Below the pieces are notes generated by a model. The model was not told the origin of the DNA, did no database searches, and saw nothing but the letters and a program-made list of their open reading frames with translations. A stretch of DNA of 64,000 nt, taken from Caballeronia sordidicola. Lineage in GTDB: Bacteria > Pseudomonadota > Gammaproteobacteria > Burkholderiales > Burkholderiaceae. This document shows, piece by piece, positions 36,507 through 44,134 of the stretch; the first letter of the stretch is position 1; every line of letters begins with the position of its first letter. The DNA lies in contig NZ_JNFG01000200.1 of assembly GCF_000729995.1 (NCBI RefSeq), forward strand, positions 83,765 to 147,764, given 5' to 3'. The translations under genes were made by a program, and so were the position numbers.

Positions 36507-36521
36507 CTTGGTCTGACCAAG
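36507..36521. promoter_or_regulatory. LldR-type operator in the lutA / regulator intergenic region
   Basis: CTTGGTCTGACCAAG is a perfect dyad with a three-base centre, fitting the PdhR/LldR operator form TTGGTNNNACCAA. An additional half-site, CTTGGTCAG, lies directly before it at about 36498. Its place between divergent genes suggests control of both by the adjacent regulator. Confidence 0.8.
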
Positions 36522-36596
36522 ACTTTAAAGTTCGCGATCTTTCATGTCAAACTAGGAAAAATATCGAGCCGTCTTTTTACCGACCATTCAGCACTC

Positions 36597-37373
36597 ATGC
36601 CTTTTAAGCCCGTCCAGTCCTACACCCGCACGCGCATCGCCGATGTCGTCTCCGACCAGATCCGTGCGCTGATCACAAGCGGCGCATTGATCCCCGGACA
36701 ACGTCTCCCCGCCGAACGCGATCTCGCGGAACAACTCAACGTCTCCCGCCCATCGCTGCGTGAAGCGCTGATCCGGCTGGAATCGGATGGATTTATCCAG
36801 GCTGCCGCGCGCAGCGGCTTCGTCGTGTCGGATGTCACCGCACCGCTCGTGTCCGCGCCGCTCGCCGCGTTGCTGAGCCAGCATCCCACGGCCAGCGCCG
36901 ACGTCCTCGAACTCCGCCACGGCCTCGAATCGCTGGCAACGGGCTACGCGGCCGAACGCGCCACCCCTGGCGATCTGGCGCGCATCACCGAAGCGTTCAA
37001 CGCGCTGAAAACCGCCGCCATCGAACCGAAACGCACTCGCATAGCAGAACACGACGCCGCGTTTCATCTCGCCATTGCCGACGCTACCCACAACCTCGCG
37101 CTTGCTCACGTGATGCACGGCCTGCACGAGCTCGTACGGGAATCGATGCTGACATCGCACCGGCTGGTCGACTACGACAACGACGTGGAAGCGAACCTGC
37201 TCGCGCAGCATCAAGCCATCTTCGATGCGATCATTGCCCGCGACCCACCACGCGCCCGCGACGCCGCCGGCGCTCATCTGGATTACGTCAGCACGCTTTA
37301 TCGCGACCGGTTGCCCAAGCCGGAAGCACCCCGCCATCCCGCAAAAAATCAGAATCCGGAGACCACACCATGA
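36597..37373 (+). CDS. lldR: GntR-family regulator, FadR subfamily, LldR-like (lactate-responsive)
   Basis: The 258-residue protein has a winged helix-turn-helix at about residues 10-75 (QIRALITSGALIPGQRLPAERDLAEQLNVSRPSLREALIRLESDG). A C-terminal FCD domain follows with effector-binding histidines (EHDAAFHLAIADATHN, LLAQHQAIFDAI). Divergence from lutABC and the dyad between them make a lactate-controlled repressor likely. The symbol is by analogy. Its end overlaps galM by four bases (ATGA). Confidence 0.85.
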   Translation: MPFKPVQSYTRTRIADVVSDQIRALITSGALIPGQRLPAERDLAEQLNVSRPSLREALIRLESDGFIQAAARSGFVVSDVTAPLVSAPLAALLSQHPTASADVLELRHGLESLATGYAAERATPGDLARITEAFNALKTAAIEPKRTRIAEHDAAFHLAIADATHNLALAHVMHGLHELVRESMLTSHRLVDYDNDVEANLLAQHQAIFDAIIARDPPRARDAAGAHLDYVSTLYRDRLPKPEAPRHPAKNQNPETTP

Positions 37374-38431
37374 CTATTTCCAGCGCCCACTGGGGCAATC
37401 TCGCAGACGGTACGCCCGTCGAGCTTCACACGCTGAGCCACGATAACGGCCTGAAGGTAACGGTGACGAATCTGGGCGCGTCGCTCGTTTCCTGGTTCGC
37501 GCCGGATCGCGATGGCCGTCTGGCAGATATCCTGCTCGGCCACGATACCCCCGCCGCGTACACCACCGGTCCTGCCTACATGGGCGCGACCGTCGGACGC
37601 TGGGCGAACCGCATCGCGGACGCACGCTTTTCGCTCGATGGCGTGGAGTACCAACTCGAAGCCAATCAGCCGCCGAATTCGCTGCACGGCGGTTTCCAAG
37701 GCTTTAGTTTCAAGCTGTGGCAAGCGCGGCATACGGACGACGCTTTGGTCCTCACGCTCGAATCACCCGCGGGCGACAGTGGTTTCCCCGGCGCGCTCAC
37801 CGTCCAGGTGACGTACGCGTTCAGCAACGCGGGCGAACTGACGATCACCTACGACGCATTCACGGACGCGCCCACGCCGCTGAACCTCACGAACCACGCG
37901 TACTTCAACTTGTCGGGCGTGGATTCGGCGACTATCCACGACCACGAGATCGAGCTCGCCGCCGATCAGTTTTTCGCTATCGATAAACATACGATCCCGA
38001 CCACGCTGGAAGACGTCGCCAATACGCCGTTCGATTTCCGTACGGCCGCGCTGCTCGGACCGCGTCTGGACACCCGCGACAACGAGCAAGTGACGCTGGC
38101 GGGCGGCGGTATCGACCATTGTTATGTGTTGAGCACCGCGGCGCCTGTTACCGAGCTGCCCGAAATGCGGCGTGTTGCGGCTGTTTATCATCCGGCCAGC
38201 GGACGCGAGCTGACCGTCTCCACCACCGAGCGCGGCTTGGTGTTCTACACCAGTAACAGTCTCGAAGGCGTGCCGGGCAAGCGTGGCGTTACGTATCACA
38301 AATACGGCGGACTCTGCCTTGAAGCGGGCGGGTTTCCCAATCAGATCAATATGGACGACGCTGAAGATGTCGTGCTGCGTCCCAACGAGCGATATCGGCA
38401 AATCACGCGCTACGCCATGCGCGTGAGGTAA
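37370..38431 (+). CDS. galM: Aldose 1-epimerase (galactose mutarotase) GalM
   Basis: A 353-residue mutarotase interconverts alpha and beta anomers of aldoses. The family pattern includes ATVGRWANRIADARF and LHGGFQGFS. The catalytic histidine is in LTNHAYFNLSG and the catalytic glutamate in CLEAGGFPNQ. Its start overlaps the stop of the LldR-like regulator, an unusual partner for a sugar enzyme. Full length. Confidence 0.94.
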   Translation: MTISSAHWGNLADGTPVELHTLSHDNGLKVTVTNLGASLVSWFAPDRDGRLADILLGHDTPAAYTTGPAYMGATVGRWANRIADARFSLDGVEYQLEANQPPNSLHGGFQGFSFKLWQARHTDDALVLTLESPAGDSGFPGALTVQVTYAFSNAGELTITYDAFTDAPTPLNLTNHAYFNLSGVDSATIHDHEIELAADQFFAIDKHTIPTTLEDVANTPFDFRTAALLGPRLDTRDNEQVTLAGGGIDHCYVLSTAAPVTELPEMRRVAAVYHPASGRELTVSTTERGLVFYTSNSLEGVPGKRGVTYHKYGGLCLEAGGFPNQINMDDAEDVVLRPNERYRQITRYAMRVR

Positions 38432-38547
38432 TCACGTGCCGCTGATAGGACCCCGCCTACAGTCGAATAGGACGCTCGCGGGTATCGGCGGATCGGCCTC
38501 TCATCGATACTGAATCCATTGAATCAGAAATCGAATGGAGGAAGACG

Positions 38548-38622
38548 ATGCCCTATCTACTGGGATGGCTGCTTGGTGTGCCGGTGATCGTGTTGGTGAT
38601 CCTGTATCTGATCTTTCACTGA
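38548..38622 (+). CDS. 24-residue single-helix membrane peptide
   Basis: A short gene encodes 24 residues, beginning MPYLLGWLLGVP and ending LYLIFH, almost entirely hydrophobic and able to cross the membrane once. Evidence that it is real: a strong GGAGGA ribosome site seven bases before the ATG, and a perfect intrinsic terminator 55 bases after the stop. It stands alone between galM and creA. Many bacteria have such stress-linked small membrane peptides, but no function can be named here. Confidence 0.65.
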   Translation: MPYLLGWLLGVPVIVLVILYLIFH

Positions 38623-38676
38623 TCGCTTGGCGCATGAGATGGAACGTGCAAGCGCGCGTTTTCACGTGGACTGAAC

Positions 38677-38707
38677 GAAGGCGTCGATACAATATCGACG
38701 CCTTTTT
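38677..38707 (+). terminator. Intrinsic terminator after the small membrane peptide gene
   Basis: AAGGCGTCGATA and TATCGACGCCTT pair over 12 bases around the loop CAA and are followed by T residues. It lies just before creA. Confidence 0.92.
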
Positions 38708-38734
38708 CAATTCCTCACTGCCCGAAGGATTCCG

Positions 38735-39214
38735 ATGAAACGCGCTCTCGCCCTGACGTTCATGACGTCGCTCGTTGCGTTGCTTGCTGCGCCTGCCCTG
38801 CATGCCGAGGAAATAGCCAGCGTCAACACCAATTTCCGCTTTACCGGCTCGGATCGCGTCACGGTCGAGGCGTACGACGATCCCGCCGTTGCGGGTGTCA
38901 CCTGCTACGTTTCCCGCGCACGCACGGGCGGCGTTAAAGGAACGCTGGGAATAGCCGAAGACCCGTCTGAGGCTTCGATAGCTTGCCGCCAGGTCGCACC
39001 GATCAAGATTGATGCGCCGCTCAAGCAAAAGTCCGATGTGTTCTCCGAACGCATGTCGTTTATTTTCAAGACGTTGCACGTAGTGCGTATAGTCGATGCC
39101 AAGCGCAATACGCTGGTTTATCTGACGTATAGCGACCGGATTACAACCGGCAGCGCGAAGAACAGCGTGACAGCCGTGCCAGTGCCCGCGGGCACGACCA
39201 TTCCCGTCAAATAA
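38735..39214 (+). CDS. creA: CreA family periplasmic protein
   Basis: The 159-residue protein has a signal peptide (residues 1-24, ending PALHA before EEI). The CreA body follows, with IASVNTNFRFTGSDRVTVEAYDDP, VTCYVSRARTGGVKGTLG and EDPSEASIACRQV. Two cysteines (in VTCYV and IACRQ) may form a disulfide. The family is conserved in proteobacteria but its function is unknown. The remaining cre genes of E. coli are not next to it here. Confidence 0.92.
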   Translation: MKRALALTFMTSLVALLAAPALHAEEIASVNTNFRFTGSDRVTVEAYDDPAVAGVTCYVSRARTGGVKGTLGIAEDPSEASIACRQVAPIKIDAPLKQKSDVFSERMSFIFKTLHVVRIVDAKRNTLVYLTYSDRITTGSAKNSVTAVPVPAGTTIPVK

Positions 39215-39370
39215 GACGGGCGCACCGCTTGGCCGGCCTCTTCAACCTTACCTAAAGTTTCCGCTCCCCGCGCCGATATACAGACGAACGGCCGTCGCCC
39301 TCATGGCGACGCCGACTGTCTTCCCGCGCCGGCTGAAACCGGTCAGCGGGATCGGGAACCGGGAAACATC

Positions 39371-40135
39371 ATGGGTCAGATCACCCTTTCATTTAAAGAC
39401 GAAACCATCGCGGCGCTACGCCGCGATTTCGACACGTTGATTCGTCTGTCGCTCAAGTTCGACCCGCAATTTGTCACGCCCACGTTCGAAGATTTCCTGC
39501 GCGCAAAACTGCTCGACAACCCCACGCCGCTGACCGAACTAGCGGTCCAGAAAATGCTGCAAAACGGCCAGTACGCGTGGGCAAAACGTGCACTCGACAA
39601 GGAAATGCCGGACGTCGTCGAAATGCTGATGCGACAAGCCGCGGAACATGGTTTCGGCTTCGCCGTCCGATCGGACTGGAAACCGGACGATCTCGTGAAG
39701 GCGTCACGCGCGTGGGCGACGGCTATCGTGACCGAAGCGAATGGCGACGCGGCGCAGATCGATCCACTCGCGTCGCAGATCAAGGCGGCAGCAACGGATA
39801 TTCAGGAACTGGAGATGAAAATGCAGACGCCCGCATGGCGTCTCGCCGATTCACTGCGTCAACGCGTGTACGAAACCAAGATTGCGACCGAACATAGTGC
39901 GGGATCGACAGCGCGTGAGAAGCTCGGTGAACTCCGCTGCCTGCTGCGCCTCGGCATGTTTCATGGCTCGATTGCAAAGCAGGAAGCGCAGCAAGTGCTC
40001 GAGCAGTTGCGCATGATGAAGCCGGAGATTTTTATTGAAGAGCCGTACGACGGTTTCACCCGCTTCGGCAACTGGCTGCGTACGATCTTCACGCCGGAGC
40101 GCAGAGTGCCGAAGCCATCGCGTGCGGAACGTTGA
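39371..40135 (+). CDS. Hypothetical cytoplasmic protein, mostly helical
   Basis: The 254-residue protein has no signal peptide or membrane segment. It starts with a possible helix-rich domain (ITLSFKDETIAALRRDFDTLIRL), has a central charged part with two tryptophans and a later helical pair around KIATEHSAGSTAREKLGELRCLLRLG, and a basic tail (ERRVPKPSRAER). Coding potential is supported by regular codon use and an isolated position between creA and the convergent helicase gene. I do not recognise the family. Confidence 0.75.
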   Translation: MGQITLSFKDETIAALRRDFDTLIRLSLKFDPQFVTPTFEDFLRAKLLDNPTPLTELAVQKMLQNGQYAWAKRALDKEMPDVVEMLMRQAAEHGFGFAVRSDWKPDDLVKASRAWATAIVTEANGDAAQIDPLASQIKAAATDIQELEMKMQTPAWRLADSLRQRVYETKIATEHSAGSTAREKLGELRCLLRLGMFHGSIAKQEAQQVLEQLRMMKPEIFIEEPYDGFTRFGNWLRTIFTPERRVPKPSRAER

Positions 40136-40162
40136 GCTTGTTTTGAGCTAGCTCGAAGCCCT

Positions 40163-42301
40163 TCACTCCCACATCTTCTTGAGCCGCGCGGCGATATCGA
40201 CTTTCGCCTTTGCCGCCGCGGCCAGTCCCGCCGCTGTCGGCGCGCTGGGCTCAGGTACCGGCGGCCACGCGCACGCTTCGAACTGCGGCATCAGATGCGC
40301 GGGGATGAAACGCGTACGCGCCGCCCAGACATGCCGGTCGCCCATATGCGACTGGTTGTGCACGTAGAAACGCTGTGGCGTGACAATGTGCAAATCCTCT
40401 TTTGCACGCGTCATGGCGACGTACAACAGACGCCGTTCTTCATCGATTTCCTCGTCGCTGCCCGTGCCCATATCCGATGGAATGCAGCCATCCACGCCAT
40501 TCATGACGAACACGTTCTTCCACTCCTGGCCCTTGGCCGAATGGATGGTGGAGAGAATCAGATAATCTTCATCGATGAGCGGAACACCTGATTCGTCGCT
40601 GGTGGCATCGGGCGGATCGAGCGTCAGTTCGGTGAGGAAACGCTCGCGCGTGGGATAAGTGGACGCGATGCTTTCCATCTGCAACACGTCGCCATGACGA
40701 ATTGACGCGTCTTCGTGATTGCGCTCCAGATGCGGTTCGTACCAGCGCCGGATCATTTCGAATTCAGCGGGCCAGCCGCTTTCGCGCGCGCACACCTTCG
40801 ACATCATGGCGACGAGCGTCGGCCAGTCTTCGCTCGCGCGCAACGGCGCGGCGAATGCGGCTAACGCGGCGGCCGTCTCGCCGCGCTCGGCGACCTGATC
40901 GAGTACACGCCCCGCGATGGCAGGTCCAACCCCGGGCAGCAACTGCAGCACGCGAAACCCGGCCACGCGATCACGCAGGTTCTCGCCCCAGCGCAGTACC
41001 GCCAGCACGTCCTTCACGTGGATGGAATCGAGGAACTTCAGTCCGCCGAACTTCACGAACGGAATGTTGCGCCGCGTGAGTTCGATTTCGAGCGCAGCGC
41101 TATGATGCGCGGCGCGAAACAGCACCGCCTGCTGCTTGAGCGTCATGCCGCCTTCGCGCGCCTCCAGCACCTGCTCGACGATATAACGCGCCTGATCCGC
41201 CTCGTCCGCCACCGAGACCAGGCGTGGCCGTTGCGCCGATGCCTTGTCGGTCCACAAGTTCTTCGTATAACGCTCGGCCGCGAGTCCAATCACCGCATTC
41301 GATGCAGCCAGGATGGGCTGCGTCGAACGGTAATTGCGCTCCAGCGTCACGCATTTCGCGGGCGGATCGAAGTGATTCGGGAAGTCGAGGATATTGCGCA
41401 CCGTCGCGCCGCGAAACGAATAGATGGACTGCGCGTCGTCGCCGACGACCGTCAGGCCGCGGCCATCGGGTTTCATCGACAGCAGGATGGACGCCTGAAG
41501 TTTGTTCGTGTCCTGGTATTCATCGACGAGCACATGGTCGAAACGGCTCGACAGATCCGCGGCAATGGACGGCTCGGCGGCGAGATGCGACCAGTAGAGC
41601 AGCAGGTCGTCGTAGTCGAGCACGCTTTGCTGCTGCTTCGCGTTGACGTAGGCCGCGAAGAGGCGACGCAGATCGTCTTGCCATTCGCGGCACCACGGGA
41701 ACGCCTGGTCGAGCACCGTGGCAAGCGATACTCCGGTGTTGACGACGCGCGAGTAGATGGCGAAACACGTGGACTTGGCCGGAAAGCGTTTTTCTTTCGC
41801 CGATAACCCGAGTTCATGCCGCACGAGGTTCATGAGATCGGCCGAGTCCTCTCGATCGTTGATCGTGAACGACGGCGACAACCCCACGAGATCCGCGTAA
41901 TCGCGCAACAAACGCGCGCCCACGCTATGGAAGGTGCCAGACCAGGTGAGGCCCTGCGCGATCACGCTCCGATTACCCAATGCGTTCACAGCGATGCGGG
42001 TCACGCGCCGGGTCATCTCGCTAGCTGCACGCCGCGAAAACGTCAGCAAGAGAATCCTGTGCGGGTCCGCGCCCTTCACCAGCAAATGCGCCACGCGATG
42101 CGCCAGCGTATTCGTCTTGCCCGACCCCGCTCCGGCGATCACCAGCAACGCGCCGGCTGGGTCGCCAGCGTTCGACGCCTGCGTGCCGTACTCGACCGCT
42201 TCACGCTGCGCGTCGTTCAGTTTGGTCAGGTACGACGCGATGTCTTCCCGCGCCGGCTTGGGCGCGAGGGTGTCGTCGGTGGCGGAGTTGAGCGTGAGCA
42301 C
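40163..42301 (-). CDS. UvrD/Rep-family superfamily I DNA helicase
   Basis: A 712-residue ATP-dependent 3'-5' helicase. Walker A is VIAGAGSGKTNTLAHRVAHL near residues 52-72. Motif II is VLVDEYQDTN, motif III VVGDDAQSIYSFRGA, motif IV-like TLERNYRSTQPIL, motif V STIHSAKGQEWKNVFV and motif VI RRLLYVAMTRAKEDL. It probably acts in DNA repair or replication restart. It is shorter than PcrA/UvrD only at the C-terminus. It is convergent with the hypothetical gene before it. Confidence 0.95.
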   Translation of the reverse strand: MLTLNSATDDTLAPKPAREDIASYLTKLNDAQREAVEYGTQASNAGDPAGALLVIAGAGSGKTNTLAHRVAHLLVKGADPHRILLLTFSRRAASEMTRRVTRIAVNALGNRSVIAQGLTWSGTFHSVGARLLRDYADLVGLSPSFTINDREDSADLMNLVRHELGLSAKEKRFPAKSTCFAIYSRVVNTGVSLATVLDQAFPWCREWQDDLRRLFAAYVNAKQQQSVLDYDDLLLYWSHLAAEPSIAADLSSRFDHVLVDEYQDTNKLQASILLSMKPDGRGLTVVGDDAQSIYSFRGATVRNILDFPNHFDPPAKCVTLERNYRSTQPILAASNAVIGLAAERYTKNLWTDKASAQRPRLVSVADEADQARYIVEQVLEAREGGMTLKQQAVLFRAAHHSAALEIELTRRNIPFVKFGGLKFLDSIHVKDVLAVLRWGENLRDRVAGFRVLQLLPGVGPAIAGRVLDQVAERGETAAALAAFAAPLRASEDWPTLVAMMSKVCARESGWPAEFEMIRRWYEPHLERNHEDASIRHGDVLQMESIASTYPTRERFLTELTLDPPDATSDESGVPLIDEDYLILSTIHSAKGQEWKNVFVMNGVDGCIPSDMGTGSDEEIDEERRLLYVAMTRAKEDLHIVTPQRFYVHNQSHMGDRHVWAARTRFIPAHLMPQFEACAWPPVPEPSAPTAAGLAAAAKAKVDIAARLKKMWE

Positions 42302-42389
42302 GTCGCGTGAGCTTTAAAAACGGGTGACGCACACTGTATATCCATACAACTCTTCCACGCAAGCGACTGATGCAGAAGGCTTTTGGCCC

Positions 42390-42430
42390 TATAAAAAATG
42401 GCCCGGCGCGCTTGCGCGCGCCGGGCCATT
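42390..42430 (-). terminator. Intrinsic terminator for the leftward small-protein genes
   Basis: A perfect stem of about 14 bases (ATGGCCCGGCGCGC at 42398 and its complement ending 42429) is followed on the minus strand by TTTTTTAT. It lies 31 bases after the 86-residue protein gene. Confidence 0.93.
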
Positions 42431-42460
42431 GTCATTTCACTTTAAGGAAACTGCTGCGAA

Positions 42461-42721
42461 TCAGTCCGCTTTCTTCGCGTTTTTCAGGTTCGCGTCGGCA
42501 GCGGCTTGATCCGCCTTTGATTGCGATTCCGTCTTTTTCTTGTCAGCCTTGGCCTGCGCTACATTCGCGTCCTTATCCGCTTGGTCCTGCTTCTTCGCCG
42601 CTTTCTTATCGGCGTGGGTGGGTTCAGCGGTTGTCTGCGCCTGCGCGACCGACACAGTGGCGGCCGTCGCAAACGCACCCGCAAGCAGCGTTGCGATCAA
42701 ACGATTCGTGGTCGTGGTCAT
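42461..42721 (-). CDS. Small secreted Lys/Ala-rich protein
   Basis: This 86-residue protein has a clear signal peptide (residues 1-28, with hydrophobic LIATLLAGAFATAATVSVA and cleavage after AQA). The mature part is made almost only of Lys, Ala, Asp and Gln, is strongly charged and probably helical or disordered. Composition resembles the neighbouring 133-residue protein, so the two may be paralogues. A terminator follows. I know of no function. Confidence 0.75.
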   Translation of the reverse strand: MTTTTNRLIATLLAGAFATAATVSVAQAQTTAEPTHADKKAAKKQDQADKDANVAQAKADKKKTESQSKADQAAADANLKNAKKAD

Positions 42722-42790
42722 GAATTACTCCTTGCCATCGGCCCCGCTTAAAGGGCCGCGTTCTATCGTTCTGTTCGTCGGGCTGAAAAC

Positions 42791-43192
42791 TTAGTGCTGC
42801 AAGCCCGTATCCTTCGGACCATCCGGCTCGGCGGACTTCAAGTCGTCGTTGGCGGTCTGGTTGTCGGCCTTCTTGTTGATCTTCGCGTTGCGCACCTGCT
42901 CCTTGTATTGCGCCTTCGCTTCCTTGTTCGTCGCCTTCAAATCCTGCTTCGATGCCTTCTTCGACGCCTTGTATTCAGCGCTAGCCTGCGCATTGGCATT
43001 GCGCTTCACGACAAACGGATCGGTCGGCGCCGGTGCGACGATATTCTGCGGCGGCGGCGCGGTTTGCGCGGACGGCGCGGACATCTGGCCGGCGTCGGCG
43101 GCGGAAGGTTGCGCGGTTTGCGCGAACGCGGATGCGGACAAACCCATGGCGACAAAAGCGGTACCCAACAGCATTTTCTTGACTTGCGACAT
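42791..43192 (-). CDS. Small secreted Lys/Ala-rich protein (second copy)
   Basis: A 133-residue protein with a signal peptide (residues 1-24, MLLGTAFVAMGLSASAFA and cleavage before QTA). It has a proline-rich linker (PSAQTAPPPQNIVAPAPTDP) and a charged Lys/Ala/Asn/Asp tail containing KASKKASKQDLKATNKEAK. The ATG at 43192 has GAGGAA upstream; the frame is open further, but without family sense. It may share a transcript with the next gene 69 bases away. Confidence 0.75.
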   Translation of the reverse strand: MSQVKKMLLGTAFVAMGLSASAFAQTAQPSAADAGQMSAPSAQTAPPPQNIVAPAPTDPFVVKRNANAQASAEYKASKKASKQDLKATNKEAKAQYKEQVRNAKINKKADNQTANDDLKSAEPDGPKDTGLQH

Positions 43193-43573
43193 AGTGATTT
43201 CCTCGCTGGCAGTTTTTATTCCGGGTGGTGGATTGCAACCATTGCAACCCACCGCGACGCCTAAGCGATATGCGTTGTGTCCTCAAAAACCTCGCTTGAA
43301 ACAGCGCGCCGCAAATACCCGTCTACACTTCTGATGACCGGCACGTACGCGAACAAAACCACGTAAAAAACGCACCGATCACTACGACTGACCCGGTGCC
43401 GGACGCTGGAGTTCGCTGAAACGTGTCATTGTTACCGAAGGTTTCACTTCCTGACATATTGCAAACAACCGAACGCCCGATATCCGGGAGCCTTGCCTGT
43501 ACCCGCACGTGGCATGCCCGGCTGGTTTATCATGGGCGCCCTTTCCGTCCCCAACCTTGCGAAGACTGACCAC
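43193..43573. other. Divergent intergenic region before the S4 protein gene
   Basis: No gene is supported in these 381 nt. They should hold the leftward promoter of the Lys/Ala-rich genes and the rightward promoter of the S4 protein gene. No clear promoter or dyad stood out. Confidence 0.4.
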
Positions 43574-43795
43574 ATGCCGCGCCTCGAATTCACGCTCACA
43601 GGCGACTACGTCGAACTGCACAACCTGCTCAAGCTGATGGGCCTCGCCGATAGCGGCGGCTCGGCGAAAGCGCGCGTCGCCGAGGGTGAAGTGAAGGTCA
43701 ATGGCAAGATCGAGCTGCGCAAGACGTGCAAGATCCGCGCGGGCCAGACGGTGACGATAGAAGACACCACGATCAAGGTTCTCAAGCCGAAATGA
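43574..43795 (+). CDS. YbcJ-like S4-domain RNA-binding protein
   Basis: The 73-residue protein consists of one S4 domain: ELHNLLKLMGLADSGGSAKARVAEGEVKVNGKIELRKTCKIRAGQTV. It matches the YbcJ group of single-domain S4 proteins thought to bind structured RNA. The ATG at 43574 is preferred because the upstream in-frame codons do not fit the family. It stands alone, followed by a repeat cluster and a hairpin. Confidence 0.88.
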   Translation: MPRLEFTLTGDYVELHNLLKLMGLADSGGSAKARVAEGEVKVNGKIELRKTCKIRAGQTVTIEDTTIKVLKPK

Positions 43796-43939
43796 TCGGC
43801 ATGAGTACGTTCTGAACGACGTTCAATATCGCGTCGTGATCGACATAATCGCAATCAAGCAATAAGCTAGACGGCTTTCGTTCCCTTTCGCCGCTTTCAG
43901 CTTGTTGACGGTCGAAGCCATTTTTGCAAGCTAATGTGC

Positions 43940-44017
43940 TTCAAAACCGGGATTCACAGCTGGAATTCGAAGCCGGATTTCATCACTGAAATTCAAAGCG
44001 GAGCTTCAGCCCGATTC
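43940..44017 (+). repeat. Three degenerate 26-bp tandem repeats
   Basis: Units start at 43940 (TTCAAAACCGGGATTCACAG), 43966 (TTCGAAGCCGGATTTCATCA) and 43992 (TTCAAAGCGGAGCTTCAGCC). They share the TTCRAAGCCGG...TTCA frame. The last unit merges with an inverted repeat GCTTCAGCC/GGCTGAAGC (44003-44027). They lie in the 339-nt gene-free interval 43796-44134. Confidence 0.65.
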
Positions 44018-44040
44018 CGGCTGAAGCGAGGCCGGAACGA

Positions 44041-44092
44041 GCGGGCGATGCAGAACCGGTAACGGTTTGCTGCATCGCCCGTTGCCGTTTTT
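44041..44092 (+). terminator. Long composite hairpin with trailing T-run
   Basis: CGGGCGATGCAG at 44042 pairs perfectly with CTGCATCGCCCG at 44070. Inside it AACCG and CGGTT pair around GTAA. GTTGCCGTTTTT follows. It is likely the terminator of the S4 protein gene, or a leader structure of the downstream exporter gene. Confidence 0.65.
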
Positions 44093-44134
44093 GCGCGGTT
44101 TTTGCCGTGCAGCAAAGCATCCAGATAATCCGTC

